From NCBI RefSeq assembly GCF_018860975.1, contig NZ_JAHKQI010000008.1:187746-251745 (forward strand): a stretch of DNA of 64,000 nt, in the 5' to 3' direction. The DNA comes from Lentibacter algarum. GTDB taxonomy: Bacteria > Pseudomonadota > Alphaproteobacteria > Rhodobacterales > Rhodobacteraceae. The notes beneath the pieces are model-generated. The model was given only the letters and a program-made list of their open reading frames with translations. It had not been told where the DNA came from and ran no database searches. A program made the translations under genes and the position numbers. Within the stretch, counting starts at the first letter, position 1. Each line of letters starts with the position of its first letter. Shown in pieces: positions 52,174 to 60,609 of the stretch.

Positions 52174-53261
52174 TGTATGTGGCTGTAAAAGGCGGCGAGC
52201 AGGCGATTGAAAACGCCCACACATGGTTGGCTGAAGAGCGGCGCGGTGATGTCACAGTGCCCGAACTTTCTGTAGCGCAAATTCGCGAACAAATGGCGCT
52301 CGCCGTCAACCGCGTCATGGCAGAAGGATCGCTGTTTGACCCCGACCTTGCCGCACTTGCGATCAAACAATCGCGCGGTGATTTGATCGAGGCTATTTTC
52401 CTGATCCGCGCCTACCGCACGACCTTGCCTCGCTTCGGTGTATCCGCCCCGATTGACACAGAAACCATGGCGTGTGATCGCCGCATTTCCGCGACATTCA
52501 AGGACGTGCCTGGCGGGCAAATCCTTGGGCCGACGTTTGACTACACGCACCGCTTGATCGACTTCAAGCTCGCCGCAGATGGCGAAGTGGATGCTGTGCC
52601 GGAACGGCCGGCAGATCATACAACCATGCCCCGCGTTGCGGATTTCCTGAACCGTGAAGGCCTGATCGAAGAGGCGCCACAGGTTGATACAGAGCCGCGT
52701 GATTTAACCCGCGAGCCGTTAGAAATGCCTGCTGACCGCGCCTTGCGATTGCAGGCATTAGCGCGGGCCGACGAGGGGTTCACGCTGTCGCTCGCCTATT
52801 CGACCCAACGGGGTTACGCACGCAACCACGCCTTTGTCGGTGAGTTACGGATCGGCACCGTTGATGTGCAAATGGACATTCCCGAGCTTGGTTTTGCCAT
52901 CGACATCGGTGAAATCACCGTGACTGAGTGCGAGAGCGTCAACCAGTTCACAGGGTCCAAAACCGAACCACCGCAGTTCACGCGCGGCTATGGGTTGGTG
53001 TTCGGGCAAACAGAACGCAAAGCCATTTCGATGGCCTTGGTCGATCGCGCTATGCGGTGGGAAGAATTGGGCGAGGACAACGTTGGTGCACCCGTTCAGG
53101 ACGCTGAATTTGTGCTGTATCACGCTGACAATATCCAAGCGACAGGGTTCCTCGAGCATATCAAACTGCCACATTACGTCGACTTTCAGTCCGAACTGGA
53201 ACTGGTGCGCAAGCTGCGCCGTGACGTGCATAGGGCCCAATCTCAGGAGGCCGCAGAATGA
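52173..53261 (+). CDS. phnI: C-P lyase core subunit PhnI
   Basis: 362 residues. PhnI is the nucleosidase that removes adenine from ATP, with G, H and L, to form ribose triphosphate phosphonate. Text: MYVAVKGGEQAIENAHTWLA, SRGDLIEAIFLIRAYRTTLP, GGQILGPTFDYTHRLIDF and TRGYGLVFGQTERKA. It overlaps phnJ by 4 bp. Confidence 0.96.
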   Translation: MYVAVKGGEQAIENAHTWLAEERRGDVTVPELSVAQIREQMALAVNRVMAEGSLFDPDLAALAIKQSRGDLIEAIFLIRAYRTTLPRFGVSAPIDTETMACDRRISATFKDVPGGQILGPTFDYTHRLIDFKLAADGEVDAVPERPADHTTMPRVADFLNREGLIEEAPQVDTEPRDLTREPLEMPADRALRLQALARADEGFTLSLAYSTQRGYARNHAFVGELRIGTVDVQMDIPELGFAIDIGEITVTECESVNQFTGSKTEPPQFTRGYGLVFGQTERKAISMALVDRAMRWEELGEDNVGAPVQDAEFVLYHADNIQATGFLEHIKLPHYVDFQSELELVRKLRRDVHRAQSQEAAE

Positions 53262-54142
53262 ATGCCCAACACGAGGAACCTGTTACAATGGATCAGGATT
53301 ACAACTTCGCTTACCTCGACGAGCAGACCAAACGCATGATCCGTCGTGCGATCCTCAAGGGGCTTGCCATTCCAGGGTATCAGGTGCCGTTTGCCAGCCG
53401 GGAAATGCCAATGCCATACGGCTGGGGCACGGGCGGCGTGCAGGTGTCGGCGGCGGTGATGACACGCGACGACAAGTTCAAGGTCATCGATCAGGGCGCG
53501 GATGACACCACCAACGCCGTATCGATCCGCAGCTTTTTTCAGCGCGTCGCAGGGGTTGCTACGACAACGCGCACGGCCGATGCGACGATTGTTCAGACAC
53601 GACACAGGATACCGGAGCAAGACTTGGTTGAAGGCCAGATCCTTGTCTATCAGGTGCCTATTCCCGAACCTTTGCGGTTCTTGGAGCCCCGCGAAAGCGA
53701 GACGCGCAAGATGCACAGTCTTGAGGAATACGGCTTAATGCACGTCAAGCTTTACGAAGACATCAGCCGCCATGGCCACATCGCGACCGCCTATTCCTAT
53801 CCGGTCAAAGTCGAGGGCCGCTATGTTATGGATCCTTCTCCAATACCGAAGTTCGACAACCCGAAGCTTGGTGATTGCGCAGCGATCCAACTGTTTGGTG
53901 CAGGCCGCGAACAGCGCATCTACGCGCTGCCGCCCTATACAAATGCTGTCAGCCTTGATTTTGAGGATCACCCGTTTGAAGCCTCTAAAGCCGATCACCC
54001 CTGTGGGTTGTGCGATGCGCAAAACAGCTATCTCGACGAGGTCATCATCGACGACGCAGGCGGACGGATGTTTGTCTGTTCCGACACTGATTTCTGCACA
54101 ATGCGGCAGGCCGATGGCCACAAAGGGAAGGACGCAGCATGA
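53258..54142 (+). CDS. phnJ: C-P lyase PhnJ (radical SAM)
   Basis: 294 residues. The C-P bond-cleaving catalytic subunit. Cys249, Cys252 (CGLC), Cys274 and Cys280 have exactly the spacing of E. coli PhnJ Cys241, 244, 266 and 272, where three bind the 4Fe-4S cluster and the last is the thiyl-radical residue. KDDKFKVIDQGADDTTNAV-type residues near position 75 are also typical. All catalytic positions are intact. It overlaps phnK. Confidence 0.97.
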   Translation: MNAQHEEPVTMDQDYNFAYLDEQTKRMIRRAILKGLAIPGYQVPFASREMPMPYGWGTGGVQVSAAVMTRDDKFKVIDQGADDTTNAVSIRSFFQRVAGVATTTRTADATIVQTRHRIPEQDLVEGQILVYQVPIPEPLRFLEPRESETRKMHSLEEYGLMHVKLYEDISRHGHIATAYSYPVKVEGRYVMDPSPIPKFDNPKLGDCAAIQLFGAGREQRIYALPPYTNAVSLDFEDHPFEASKADHPCGLCDAQNSYLDEVIIDDAGGRMFVCSDTDFCTMRQADGHKGKDAA

Positions 54143-54915
54143 GTAACGATGCTTTATTATCCGTACGTGGCGTGGCCAAACACTATGGTGCCCACATCGG
54201 GTGCTCGGATGTTTCGTTTGATCTGTTCCCCGGTGAAGTCATGGGAATTGTCGGTGAATCCGGATCAGGAAAATCAACACTTCTGAACTGCATGGCTGGC
54301 CATTTAGCGCCCGATGCAGGCGAAGTTGTGTTTGACACCCGCACCGACGGCCCGCGCGATACTTTGCAAATGTCAGAGCCAGAACGGCGGATGTTGTCGC
54401 GTACCGATTGGGCGTTTGTGCATCAGCACGCCCGCGATGGGCTGCGCATGGGTGTCAGCGCAGGCGGCAATGTCGGCGAACGCCTGATGGCCGTAGGCGC
54501 GCGCAATTATGCTGATATCCGTAGCACCGCGATCGACTGGCTAGACCGCGTGGAGATCAACGAGAGCCGCATAGATGACCGCCCCACCACCTTTTCGGGT
54601 GGTATGCAGCAGCGTTTGCAGATTGCACGCAATCTGGTGACAGGGCCGCGACTGGTGTTCATGGATGAACCCACCGGCGGGCTTGATGTCAGCGTGCAAG
54701 CGCGCCTGTTGGATATGATCCGCAGTCTTGTGCGCGACATGGGTTTGTCGGCGATCATCGTCACCCATGACCTCGCGGTGGTTCGGCTTTTGGCGGATCG
54801 TTTGATGGTGATGAAATCCGGCCATGTGGTCGAGGCCGGACTGACCGATCAGGTGCTGGATGACCCGCAACACGCCTATACCCAGCTGCTCGTCAGCTCG
54901 ATCTTGCAAGTGTGA
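54139..54915 (+). CDS. phnK: C-P lyase ATPase subunit PhnK
   Basis: 258 residues. ABC ATPase: GESGSGKSTLLNCMAGHL, QRLQIARNLVTGPRLVFMDE and TGGLDVSVQARLLDMI. It binds the PhnGHIJ core, where it acts during the lyase reaction; it is not a transporter subunit. PhnL follows after 9 bp. Confidence 0.95.
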   Translation: MSNDALLSVRGVAKHYGAHIGCSDVSFDLFPGEVMGIVGESGSGKSTLLNCMAGHLAPDAGEVVFDTRTDGPRDTLQMSEPERRMLSRTDWAFVHQHARDGLRMGVSAGGNVGERLMAVGARNYADIRSTAIDWLDRVEINESRIDDRPTTFSGGMQQRLQIARNLVTGPRLVFMDEPTGGLDVSVQARLLDMIRSLVRDMGLSAIIVTHDLAVVRLLADRLMVMKSGHVVEAGLTDQVLDDPQHAYTQLLVSSILQV

Positions 54916-54924
54916 GGACGCCTA

Positions 54925-55608
54925 ATGTTTGATCTTAAGAACGTCTCGAAAACCTTTACCCTGCACAATCAGGGCGGCACCGTGATCGAAGTTATGCGCG
55001 GCGCGTCCCTGTCTGTGAGCGATGGCGAATGTATCGCGCTCACGGGCGCGTCTGGCGCAGGTAAGTCTACGTTGATGCGGATGTTGTATGGTAATTACAG
55101 CGCGCAGGGCGGCACAGTTCAGGTCGCTGGTGTCGATCTTGTCAAAGCAGAGCCGCGTGAGATCATTCGGCTGCGTCGCGAAACACTGGGCTATGTCAGC
55201 CAGTTTTTGCGCGTCGTGCCGCGGGTTCCCACGCTTGATGTTGTGGCAGAGCCGCTACTGGCGCTTGGCGTAGACCCCCAAATCGCGCGCGACCGCGCCG
55301 CAGTTATTCTTGCAAAACTAAACATCCCACGCCCGCTTTGGGCGCTCTCACCAACGACTTTTTCGGGTGGTGAGCAACAGCGCGTCAATATCGCGCGCGG
55401 CTTTGTTCATGAATTTCCCGCACTCTTGCTTGATGAGCCAACCGCCAGTCTAGATGCCAAGAACCGTGATGTTGTTCTTGGACTTATTGAGGCTGCCAAA
55501 GCCCGTGGCGCTGCTATCATCGGGATATTCCACGACGAAGAGGCCCGCGATCGGGTTTGTGATCGGGAAATCGACGTGACCGGATTTTCACCGCAGGCTG
55601 CCGCATGA
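54925..55608 (+). CDS. phnL: C-P lyase ATPase subunit PhnL
   Basis: 227 residues. ABC fold with Walker [28 protein letters not shown], signature TFSGGEQQRVNIARG and LLDEPTASLD. Together with PhnI it is needed for the initial step. It overlaps phnN by 4 bp. Confidence 0.95.
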   Translation: MFDLKNVSKTFTLHNQGGTVIEVMRGASLSVSDGECIALTGASGAGKSTLMRMLYGNYSAQGGTVQVAGVDLVKAEPREIIRLRRETLGYVSQFLRVVPRVPTLDVVAEPLLALGVDPQIARDRAAVILAKLNIPRPLWALSPTTFSGGEQQRVNIARGFVHEFPALLLDEPTASLDAKNRDVVLGLIEAAKARGAAIIGIFHDEEARDRVCDREIDVTGFSPQAAA

Positions 55609-56150
55609 CACATGGGCGGTTGATCGCAGTTGTCGGCCCATCCGGCGTTGGCAAAGATAGCATCATGTCCGGAATTGTTGCGGCATGCCCTGCGATCAAA
55701 CTGGTACGCCGCACCATCACCCGCGCACCAAATTTGGGGGGTGAAGAGTATGACGCCGTTACGCCAGAGGCTTTTGAACAGGCTGTGCAGAGTAGCCAGT
55801 TTTGTGCGCATTGGGGGGCGCATGACTTGCACTATGGCATCCCGTACAGCGTGCTGGAGGATGTGATGAACGGCACAACCTGCCTTGCGAATTTTTCGCG
55901 TGGTGCCCTCACGCAAGCCGCCACTGTCTTTCCTGCGATGACGGTTCTGAACATCACCGCGCGACCCGAAATTCTAGCGGAACGTCTTGCAGAGCGCGGG
56001 CGCGAAACGGGCGCTGAAATCACCAAACGGTTGTCGCAAGCTGCCAAGCCACTGCCGAGTGGTTTGAACGTTGTGACTGTTCACAACGAAGGCACGCTAG
56101 ACGATGCAGTTCAGGCCGCGCTTGCAGCACTTCAGCCGGTGAGGGCGTAA
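55605..56150 (+). CDS. phnN: Ribose 1,5-bisphosphate phosphokinase PhnN
   Basis: 181 residues, guanylate-kinase-like. P-loop VGPSGVGKDSIMSG and RRTITRAPNLGGEEYDAVT. It makes PRPP from ribose 1,5-bisphosphate and ATP, the last step of the pathway. Its 3' end overlaps the convergent DUF1045 gene by 19 bp. Confidence 0.94.
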   Translation: MTHGRLIAVVGPSGVGKDSIMSGIVAACPAIKLVRRTITRAPNLGGEEYDAVTPEAFEQAVQSSQFCAHWGAHDLHYGIPYSVLEDVMNGTTCLANFSRGALTQAATVFPAMTVLNITARPEILAERLAERGRETGAEITKRLSQAAKPLPSGLNVVTVHNEGTLDDAVQAALAALQPVRA

Positions 56151-56803
56151 CGGTGGATCATCTCAAAACAGCCGTCGTTGCGTTCGCCAACCAAAGCAAC
56201 GGAGGTGACATCAAACACGGCGGGCAACGGGGGCAGGGCATCCGCTGCCGCACGTTCCCAATGCTCGATCGTGTCAGGGGCCAACTTACCCGTCAGTGTC
56301 AGATGGAACTGGAAGTCTTCAAACACATAGGGATAGCCCCACGCCAGCAGGCTCGCATCCTGCCGCGCCGTCAAGCCAGCACCACGGCGTTTGGCAATTT
56401 CAGCCGCACCAGCAGGCGCGCGGAAGTCATCCAAATCTTGCACCAACCGCGCGGCAATGGCGGCAAGACCGCTCATATCGCCGCGCGGCGTCAACGCCAG
56501 AAACCGCCCCAATCGGGACAGTCGCAAACCGCCACAGCTTGCCGGTGCAATGGTTTTAACAATGCCAGCCACGGCACGCTCCAGATCTTGTTGGCTCCGC
56601 CCCGCCGCCAAACGAAATGGCGGTTTCAAGGTGCCGTGGAACCCGTATTTGCGCGGTGTCATCGTAACGTCATCAAGTTCAGGAATAGAGAACGTATCGG
56701 CCTGAGTGCCCTTGATCACGTCCCAACCCAACCAGGCAGCGCCGAACGCTGCCAAGTCGCCATCCGGCGGCACAAAATAGACCCCAAAGCGAGTATATGA
56801 CAT
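56132..56803 (-). CDS. DUF1045 2H phosphoesterase of phosphonate metabolism
   Basis: 223 residues from the ATG at 56803 with AGGGGA five bases upstream; a frame to 56878 is longer but unsupported. Two HxTx motifs are present: HGTL at 56-59 (in YGFHGTLKPPF) and HLTL at 167-170 (in FQFHLTLTGKL). These are the catalytic residues of the 2H phosphoesterases, which act on cyclic phosphates. phnP, the usual cyclic-ribose-phosphate diesterase, is absent from the locus, so this gene may replace it. It is inverted relative to phnN and phnM, and its start codon shares CATG with the phnM start. Confidence 0.9.
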   Translation of the reverse strand: MSYTRFGVYFVPPDGDLAAFGAAWLGWDVIKGTQADTFSIPELDDVTMTPRKYGFHGTLKPPFRLAAGRSQQDLERAVAGIVKTIAPASCGGLRLSRLGRFLALTPRGDMSGLAAIAARLVQDLDDFRAPAGAAEIAKRRGAGLTARQDASLLAWGYPYVFEDFQFHLTLTGKLAPDTIEHWERAAADALPPLPAVFDVTSVALVGERNDGCFEMIHRYALTG

Positions 56804-57995
56804 GAATTCCCCTTTTGTTGCCAACGATGTAACGCGCGCTGATGACAGTCTTGTGTCAAGCACGCTATGTCTTGCCAATGCGCAACTTGTTCTGCCCGAT
56901 CAAGTGCTGCATGGGCGAGTTACGGTTGTGGATGGGGTTATCGCGGACATTGCAGAAGGCGATGCCGTGCCGTGTGGCGCAGAGGACTGTAGGGGCAATT
57001 TTGTCATACCTGGCATGGTGGAACTACACACTGATAACCTTGAACGACACATGGAGCCGCGTCCGGAAGTTGACTGGCCGCATTTGCCTGCGCTGGTTGC
57101 CCATGACGCTGAACTGGCCTCAACTGGTATCACCACGGTGTTTGATGCTTTGCGGGTCGGATCTATCCATTCAGGCAAAGCCGGATATCTGCCCTATGCT
57201 CGTAACCTTGCCAATGAATTGTTAGCAGCGCGAGAGCAAGACCTGTTCAAAATCAGCCACTTCCTGCACCTTCGGGCAGAGATTTGTTCTGAGACCCTAC
57301 TAGAGGAAATGGCAGATTTTGGACCAGATGACCGCGTTGGCATTGTTAGCCTGATGGACCATACCCCCGGGCAGCGCCAGTTTCGGGAAATCAAGGCTCT
57401 CAAGGCATATGTCGCTAAAAAGCGCGGCATGAACGACGAAGAGTTCGACGCGCACGTGCAAAACCTGCTTGGTTTACAGGCCCGCAACGGGGCAAGGCAC
57501 GAGGCGGGTGCAGTAACAGAAGCCAACCGCTATGGTGCGGCCATCGCCAGCCATGACGACACAACAGAAGACCATGTCAAAAAGTCGAAAACCAATGGCG
57601 TAAAATTTGCCGAGTTCCCGACCACGCTTGAGGCGGCACAGGCCTGCCGGGATAACGGGATCGGTGTTATGATGGGAGCCCCCAACATCGTGCGCGGCGG
57701 CTCACATTCCGGCAATGTTTCAGCACGCGAACTGGCTCATGCCAACCTTTTGGACATGATTTCGTCTGATTACATCCCCGCCGCACTCGTCTTGTCAGCA
57801 TTCCAGCTCGCAGATATCTGGAATGACATCCCCAAAGCCATTGCCTGCGTGTCAGCAAACCCCGCTGCGGCAGCGGGCCTAACAGATCGCGGTGCGCTAA
57901 AGGTCGGATTGCGCGCGGATTTGGTGCGCATACAACGGCACAATCCGGTCCCGTTGATCCGTGGTGTTTGGTGTAAGGGTGACCGAGTCGCCTGA
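56802..57995 (+). CDS. phnM: Alpha-D-ribose 1-methylphosphonate 5-triphosphate diphosphatase PhnM
   Basis: 397 residues, amidohydrolase fold. It removes pyrophosphate from ribose methylphosphonate triphosphate. Metal-binding text: GMVELHTDNLERHMEPRP, SLMDHTPGQRQF, and AIASHDDTTEDH; then MMGAPNIVRGGSHSGNVSA and NPAAAAGLTDRG. The start is uncertain: the ATG at 56802 is used, but the PhnM-like text begins ~20 residues later (LCLANAQLVLPDQVLHGR), and GTG at 56853 is an option. Its promoter would lie inside the DUF1045 gene. Confidence 0.94.
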   Translation: MNSPFVANDVTRADDSLVSSTLCLANAQLVLPDQVLHGRVTVVDGVIADIAEGDAVPCGAEDCRGNFVIPGMVELHTDNLERHMEPRPEVDWPHLPALVAHDAELASTGITTVFDALRVGSIHSGKAGYLPYARNLANELLAAREQDLFKISHFLHLRAEICSETLLEEMADFGPDDRVGIVSLMDHTPGQRQFREIKALKAYVAKKRGMNDEEFDAHVQNLLGLQARNGARHEAGAVTEANRYGAAIASHDDTTEDHVKKSKTNGVKFAEFPTTLEAAQACRDNGIGVMMGAPNIVRGGSHSGNVSARELAHANLLDMISSDYIPAALVLSAFQLADIWNDIPKAIACVSANPAAAAGLTDRGALKVGLRADLVRIQRHNPVPLIRGVWCKGDRVA

Positions 57996-58163
57996 GGCAT
58001 GAGGTGGTTCGTATCGGTAGCCCCAAGTTTCGCGTGCCCGATTCCTAGAGTTGAATTGCCGTTCTTGTGCCCGGGGATAACTGTTATTTGAGCACGCCGA
58101 TTAACGCGCTGCGCGATGGTTCTGAATGATGCAGTTCTTGACCAAGAAATTCCTGCGACAGTG

Positions 58164-58337
58164 TCAGGGGTATTTTGAGGCACCTCTGCCATAGCAGAAG
58201 CCCGTGATGCCGACGTTTCCTGTTGAGTCGTCATGGGCCATCATAAGCTCGACGGTGGCGAAAGAGGCGTTCATCAGCTTGGCGCTGTCGACAGGTTTTT
58301 GCAGCTCGCAGCCCTAGGTATTGTTGCCCGGACAGGC
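58164..58337 (-). pseudogene. Dienelactone hydrolase fragment
   Basis: The minus strand reads CPGNNT-stop-GCELQKPVDSAKLMNASFA, TVELMMAHDDSTGNVGITGF, CYGRGA, then stops. This is the core of a dienelactone-hydrolase family protein around the nucleophile motif GFCYGG, with an in-frame TAG, a changed G-to-R and both ends missing. The surrounding 57996-58445 gap (450 bp) has no other gene. Confidence 0.65.
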
Positions 58338-58391
58338 GGGTCTCATTGAGAGGCTCGGTTTTGTGTTTGAGCAAAGCCTATCATCAAACGG

Positions 58392-58426
58392 AAAAAAGCG
58401 GCGCTGGTTTTCACGAGCGCCGCTTT
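58392..58426 (-). terminator. Rho-independent terminator of the BCCT gene
   Basis: On the minus strand AAAGCGGCGCT-CGTGAAAACC-AGCGCCGCTTT is followed by TTT. An 11-bp perfect stem 20 bp after the BCCT stop. Confidence 0.92.
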
Positions 58427-58445
58427 GGTTTGTTTAGGTCTAAGC

Positions 58446-60287
58446 CTACTCAGCCGGTGTCTCGACGCCGTGTTTTTCACGCAAGCCGTCGCGGTAGAGG
58501 GCTTTGATCAGGGCGATGCACATCAGCCCCATGACCATTGTGAAGGGCAGGGCACCGATGATCATGGCGCTCTTGAGGGCGTCCATCGGGTTGTTTTCAC
58601 CCGCTGCCACGATCAGGGTGCCGATCACCGCTGTCAGGATCAGGCCCCAGATAATGCGGTGCTTGACGCTGGTTTCTTCTGCGCCGCCAGACATGATGGT
58701 GTTCATCACCAAGATACCTGAATCCGCGGATGTCACCAAGAATGTCATCACCAACACAACACACATGACCGTCAGCGCCGAGAGAAAGCCGCCTTCGATC
58801 ATTTGCCCGAGTGTCGCAAAGAGCTGGTTGGTTTGTGATGCGCCGGTGATCGCACCTGCGGCACCGCCTGTCAGCTCAAGGTCAATCGCTGTTGCGCCGA
58901 GGATTGTCATCCAGGCAAAGCAAACCAGTGCCGGAGCGACAACGCAGCCGAGGATAAACTCGCGCACGGTGCGGCCCTTTGAGATGCGCGCCAAGAACAA
59001 GCCGACAAAAGGCGAGAAGGCGATCCACCAAGCCCAGTAGAAGGTTGTCCAGCTTGACTGCCAGCCAAACTGACGACCATCGTTACCGGCTGCGTAGACA
59101 GCTTTAAGCGTGTCTTCGTCAAGCTCGGCGGCCGCGCCCTCAAGGCCGGATTTGAAGACCGTGTAGCCGTCTGATCCGCCCCACGCGTTGTAGGCGTTGG
59201 TTGCACCACCGAAGAGCTCATCGGCCAGCGGTTTGGCGGCCTCCGGTATTGCGGCTGCAAAGTCGGCGGCCGATTGCGGGCCATAGGCGCCAAAGCTGAG
59301 TGAGAAGAAGTTGATGACATAGTCGATGAAGGCCGAGCCATATGTTGACATTGCAAAGCCGAACGAGCCGAAGGCGACGAAGGTGAACAGAAGGATCAGT
59401 GACAACACGAGGTTGAGGTTTGACAGATACTTCACGCCGCGCCCAACGCCGGACACTGCCGAGATGATCGACAGCGCCATGATGCAGACCAGCCCAGCGA
59501 TCAGGCCGACTTTGCTTGGGGTTGGGGGGCCTTCAGCGCCTATGTCCATAAGCCAGCCCATGCCGGTGATGTTGTACACACCGTCGATAAACTGTGACAC
59601 GCCAAAGCCGATGGTGACTGACACGCCGAGGATCGTGGCGACAACGCCGAGCACATCGACAACGTGACCCAAGAAACCGTTCATGGTCGAGCCAAAGAGC
59701 GGTGTCAGCGCCGAGCGGATTGTTAGCGGCATATCGCGTGTGTAGGCGTAATAGGCCAGTGATAGCCCCGTGACCACATAGATCGCCCACGCGTGAAAGC
59801 CGTAGTGTGCGAAGGTGTAGCGGTAGGCTGACTGGATGGAGTCTTCGGTGTTGCCGGGCACTTCACCGGAGACAACCAGCGGGTTTGAGCCCCATAGGCT
59901 AAGCGGCTCGGCTGTGGCGAAGACCATGAGTCCGACACCGAGGCCGGCGCCAAACATCATCGAGAACCACGAGAAGTTAGAGAACTCGGGTGCTTCGCCC
60001 GGTGTGCCCATGACGCGGGCTCCGGTTTTGGGCAAGAGTGCGATCACCAGCAAGAAGAAGGCGAAAAAGCCAACGATATAGATGTAAAACTGGTTGAAGA
60101 TTTTCAGCAGATTGCCGTTCAAGCTGCCGAGGGTGCTGTTTGCATTGGCCGGATAAATCAGTGCCCAGAGCACCAGAGCGACCATGATACCTTTGCTGAT
60201 CGTCGCGATCGGCAGAGAGTTGTCTTTGTAAAAGCCAGAGTCCTGTTTGTTGATCTCAAGCTCCGTGAATGGAGGTTTGATTTGCAT
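58446..60287 (-). CDS. BCCT family betaine/choline/carnitine-type transporter
   Basis: 613 residues from the ATG at 60287 (MQIKPPFTELEINKQDSGFY) with AGGGAC upstream; the frame to 60401 is unlikely. Twelve membrane helices. The BCCT signature WTTFYWAWWIAFSPFVGLFL is intact, and MFGAGLGVGLMVFATAEPLS matches the substrate/Na site region. A loop of about 70 residues (ALADELFGGATNAYNAWGGS region) makes it longer than most. Substrates of the family include glycine betaine, choline and DMSP; nothing here decides. The divergent spacer to the aminotransferase (60288-60609, 322 bp) has no gene. Confidence 0.94.
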   Translation of the reverse strand: MQIKPPFTELEINKQDSGFYKDNSLPIATISKGIMVALVLWALIYPANANSTLGSLNGNLLKIFNQFYIYIVGFFAFFLLVIALLPKTGARVMGTPGEAPEFSNFSWFSMMFGAGLGVGLMVFATAEPLSLWGSNPLVVSGEVPGNTEDSIQSAYRYTFAHYGFHAWAIYVVTGLSLAYYAYTRDMPLTIRSALTPLFGSTMNGFLGHVVDVLGVVATILGVSVTIGFGVSQFIDGVYNITGMGWLMDIGAEGPPTPSKVGLIAGLVCIMALSIISAVSGVGRGVKYLSNLNLVLSLILLFTFVAFGSFGFAMSTYGSAFIDYVINFFSLSFGAYGPQSAADFAAAIPEAAKPLADELFGGATNAYNAWGGSDGYTVFKSGLEGAAAELDEDTLKAVYAAGNDGRQFGWQSSWTTFYWAWWIAFSPFVGLFLARISKGRTVREFILGCVVAPALVCFAWMTILGATAIDLELTGGAAGAITGASQTNQLFATLGQMIEGGFLSALTVMCVVLVMTFLVTSADSGILVMNTIMSGGAEETSVKHRIIWGLILTAVIGTLIVAAGENNPMDALKSAMIIGALPFTMVMGLMCIALIKALYRDGLREKHGVETPAE

Positions 60288-60609
60288 TGTCCCTGTGTTC
60301 CCTTTGTAGTTTCCAGACGTAGTGGCGCGTTGAGCCGCACTCTTATTTGTCAGTCTCGCAACAGACGTGATGATGAATACCCGATAAACACGACCCATCA
60401 TAGGGTGGGCTGCGACATTCTGTCCTGAATCAGCGGTTGTAGCCTATGCTTGACGGGGTTTGCCCGTGCGGTTTACCAAGTGTTGTCGTGTTTGTGCGGC
60501 TGCCGTTGGCGCTCTTGCGGGTGCTGATGGCTCGGCTGGAAGACCTGCCAAAGGATAGGGGCGGGCTTTAGGCGCCGTCTCGCAGAGCAACGAGATGAAA
60601 GAGGCTTCC

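Noticed and set aside
57770-58234. 154-residue minus-strand frame overlapping the end of phnM
   Set aside because: Mostly antisense to phnM; the part beyond contains the dienelactone-hydrolase relic in another frame.
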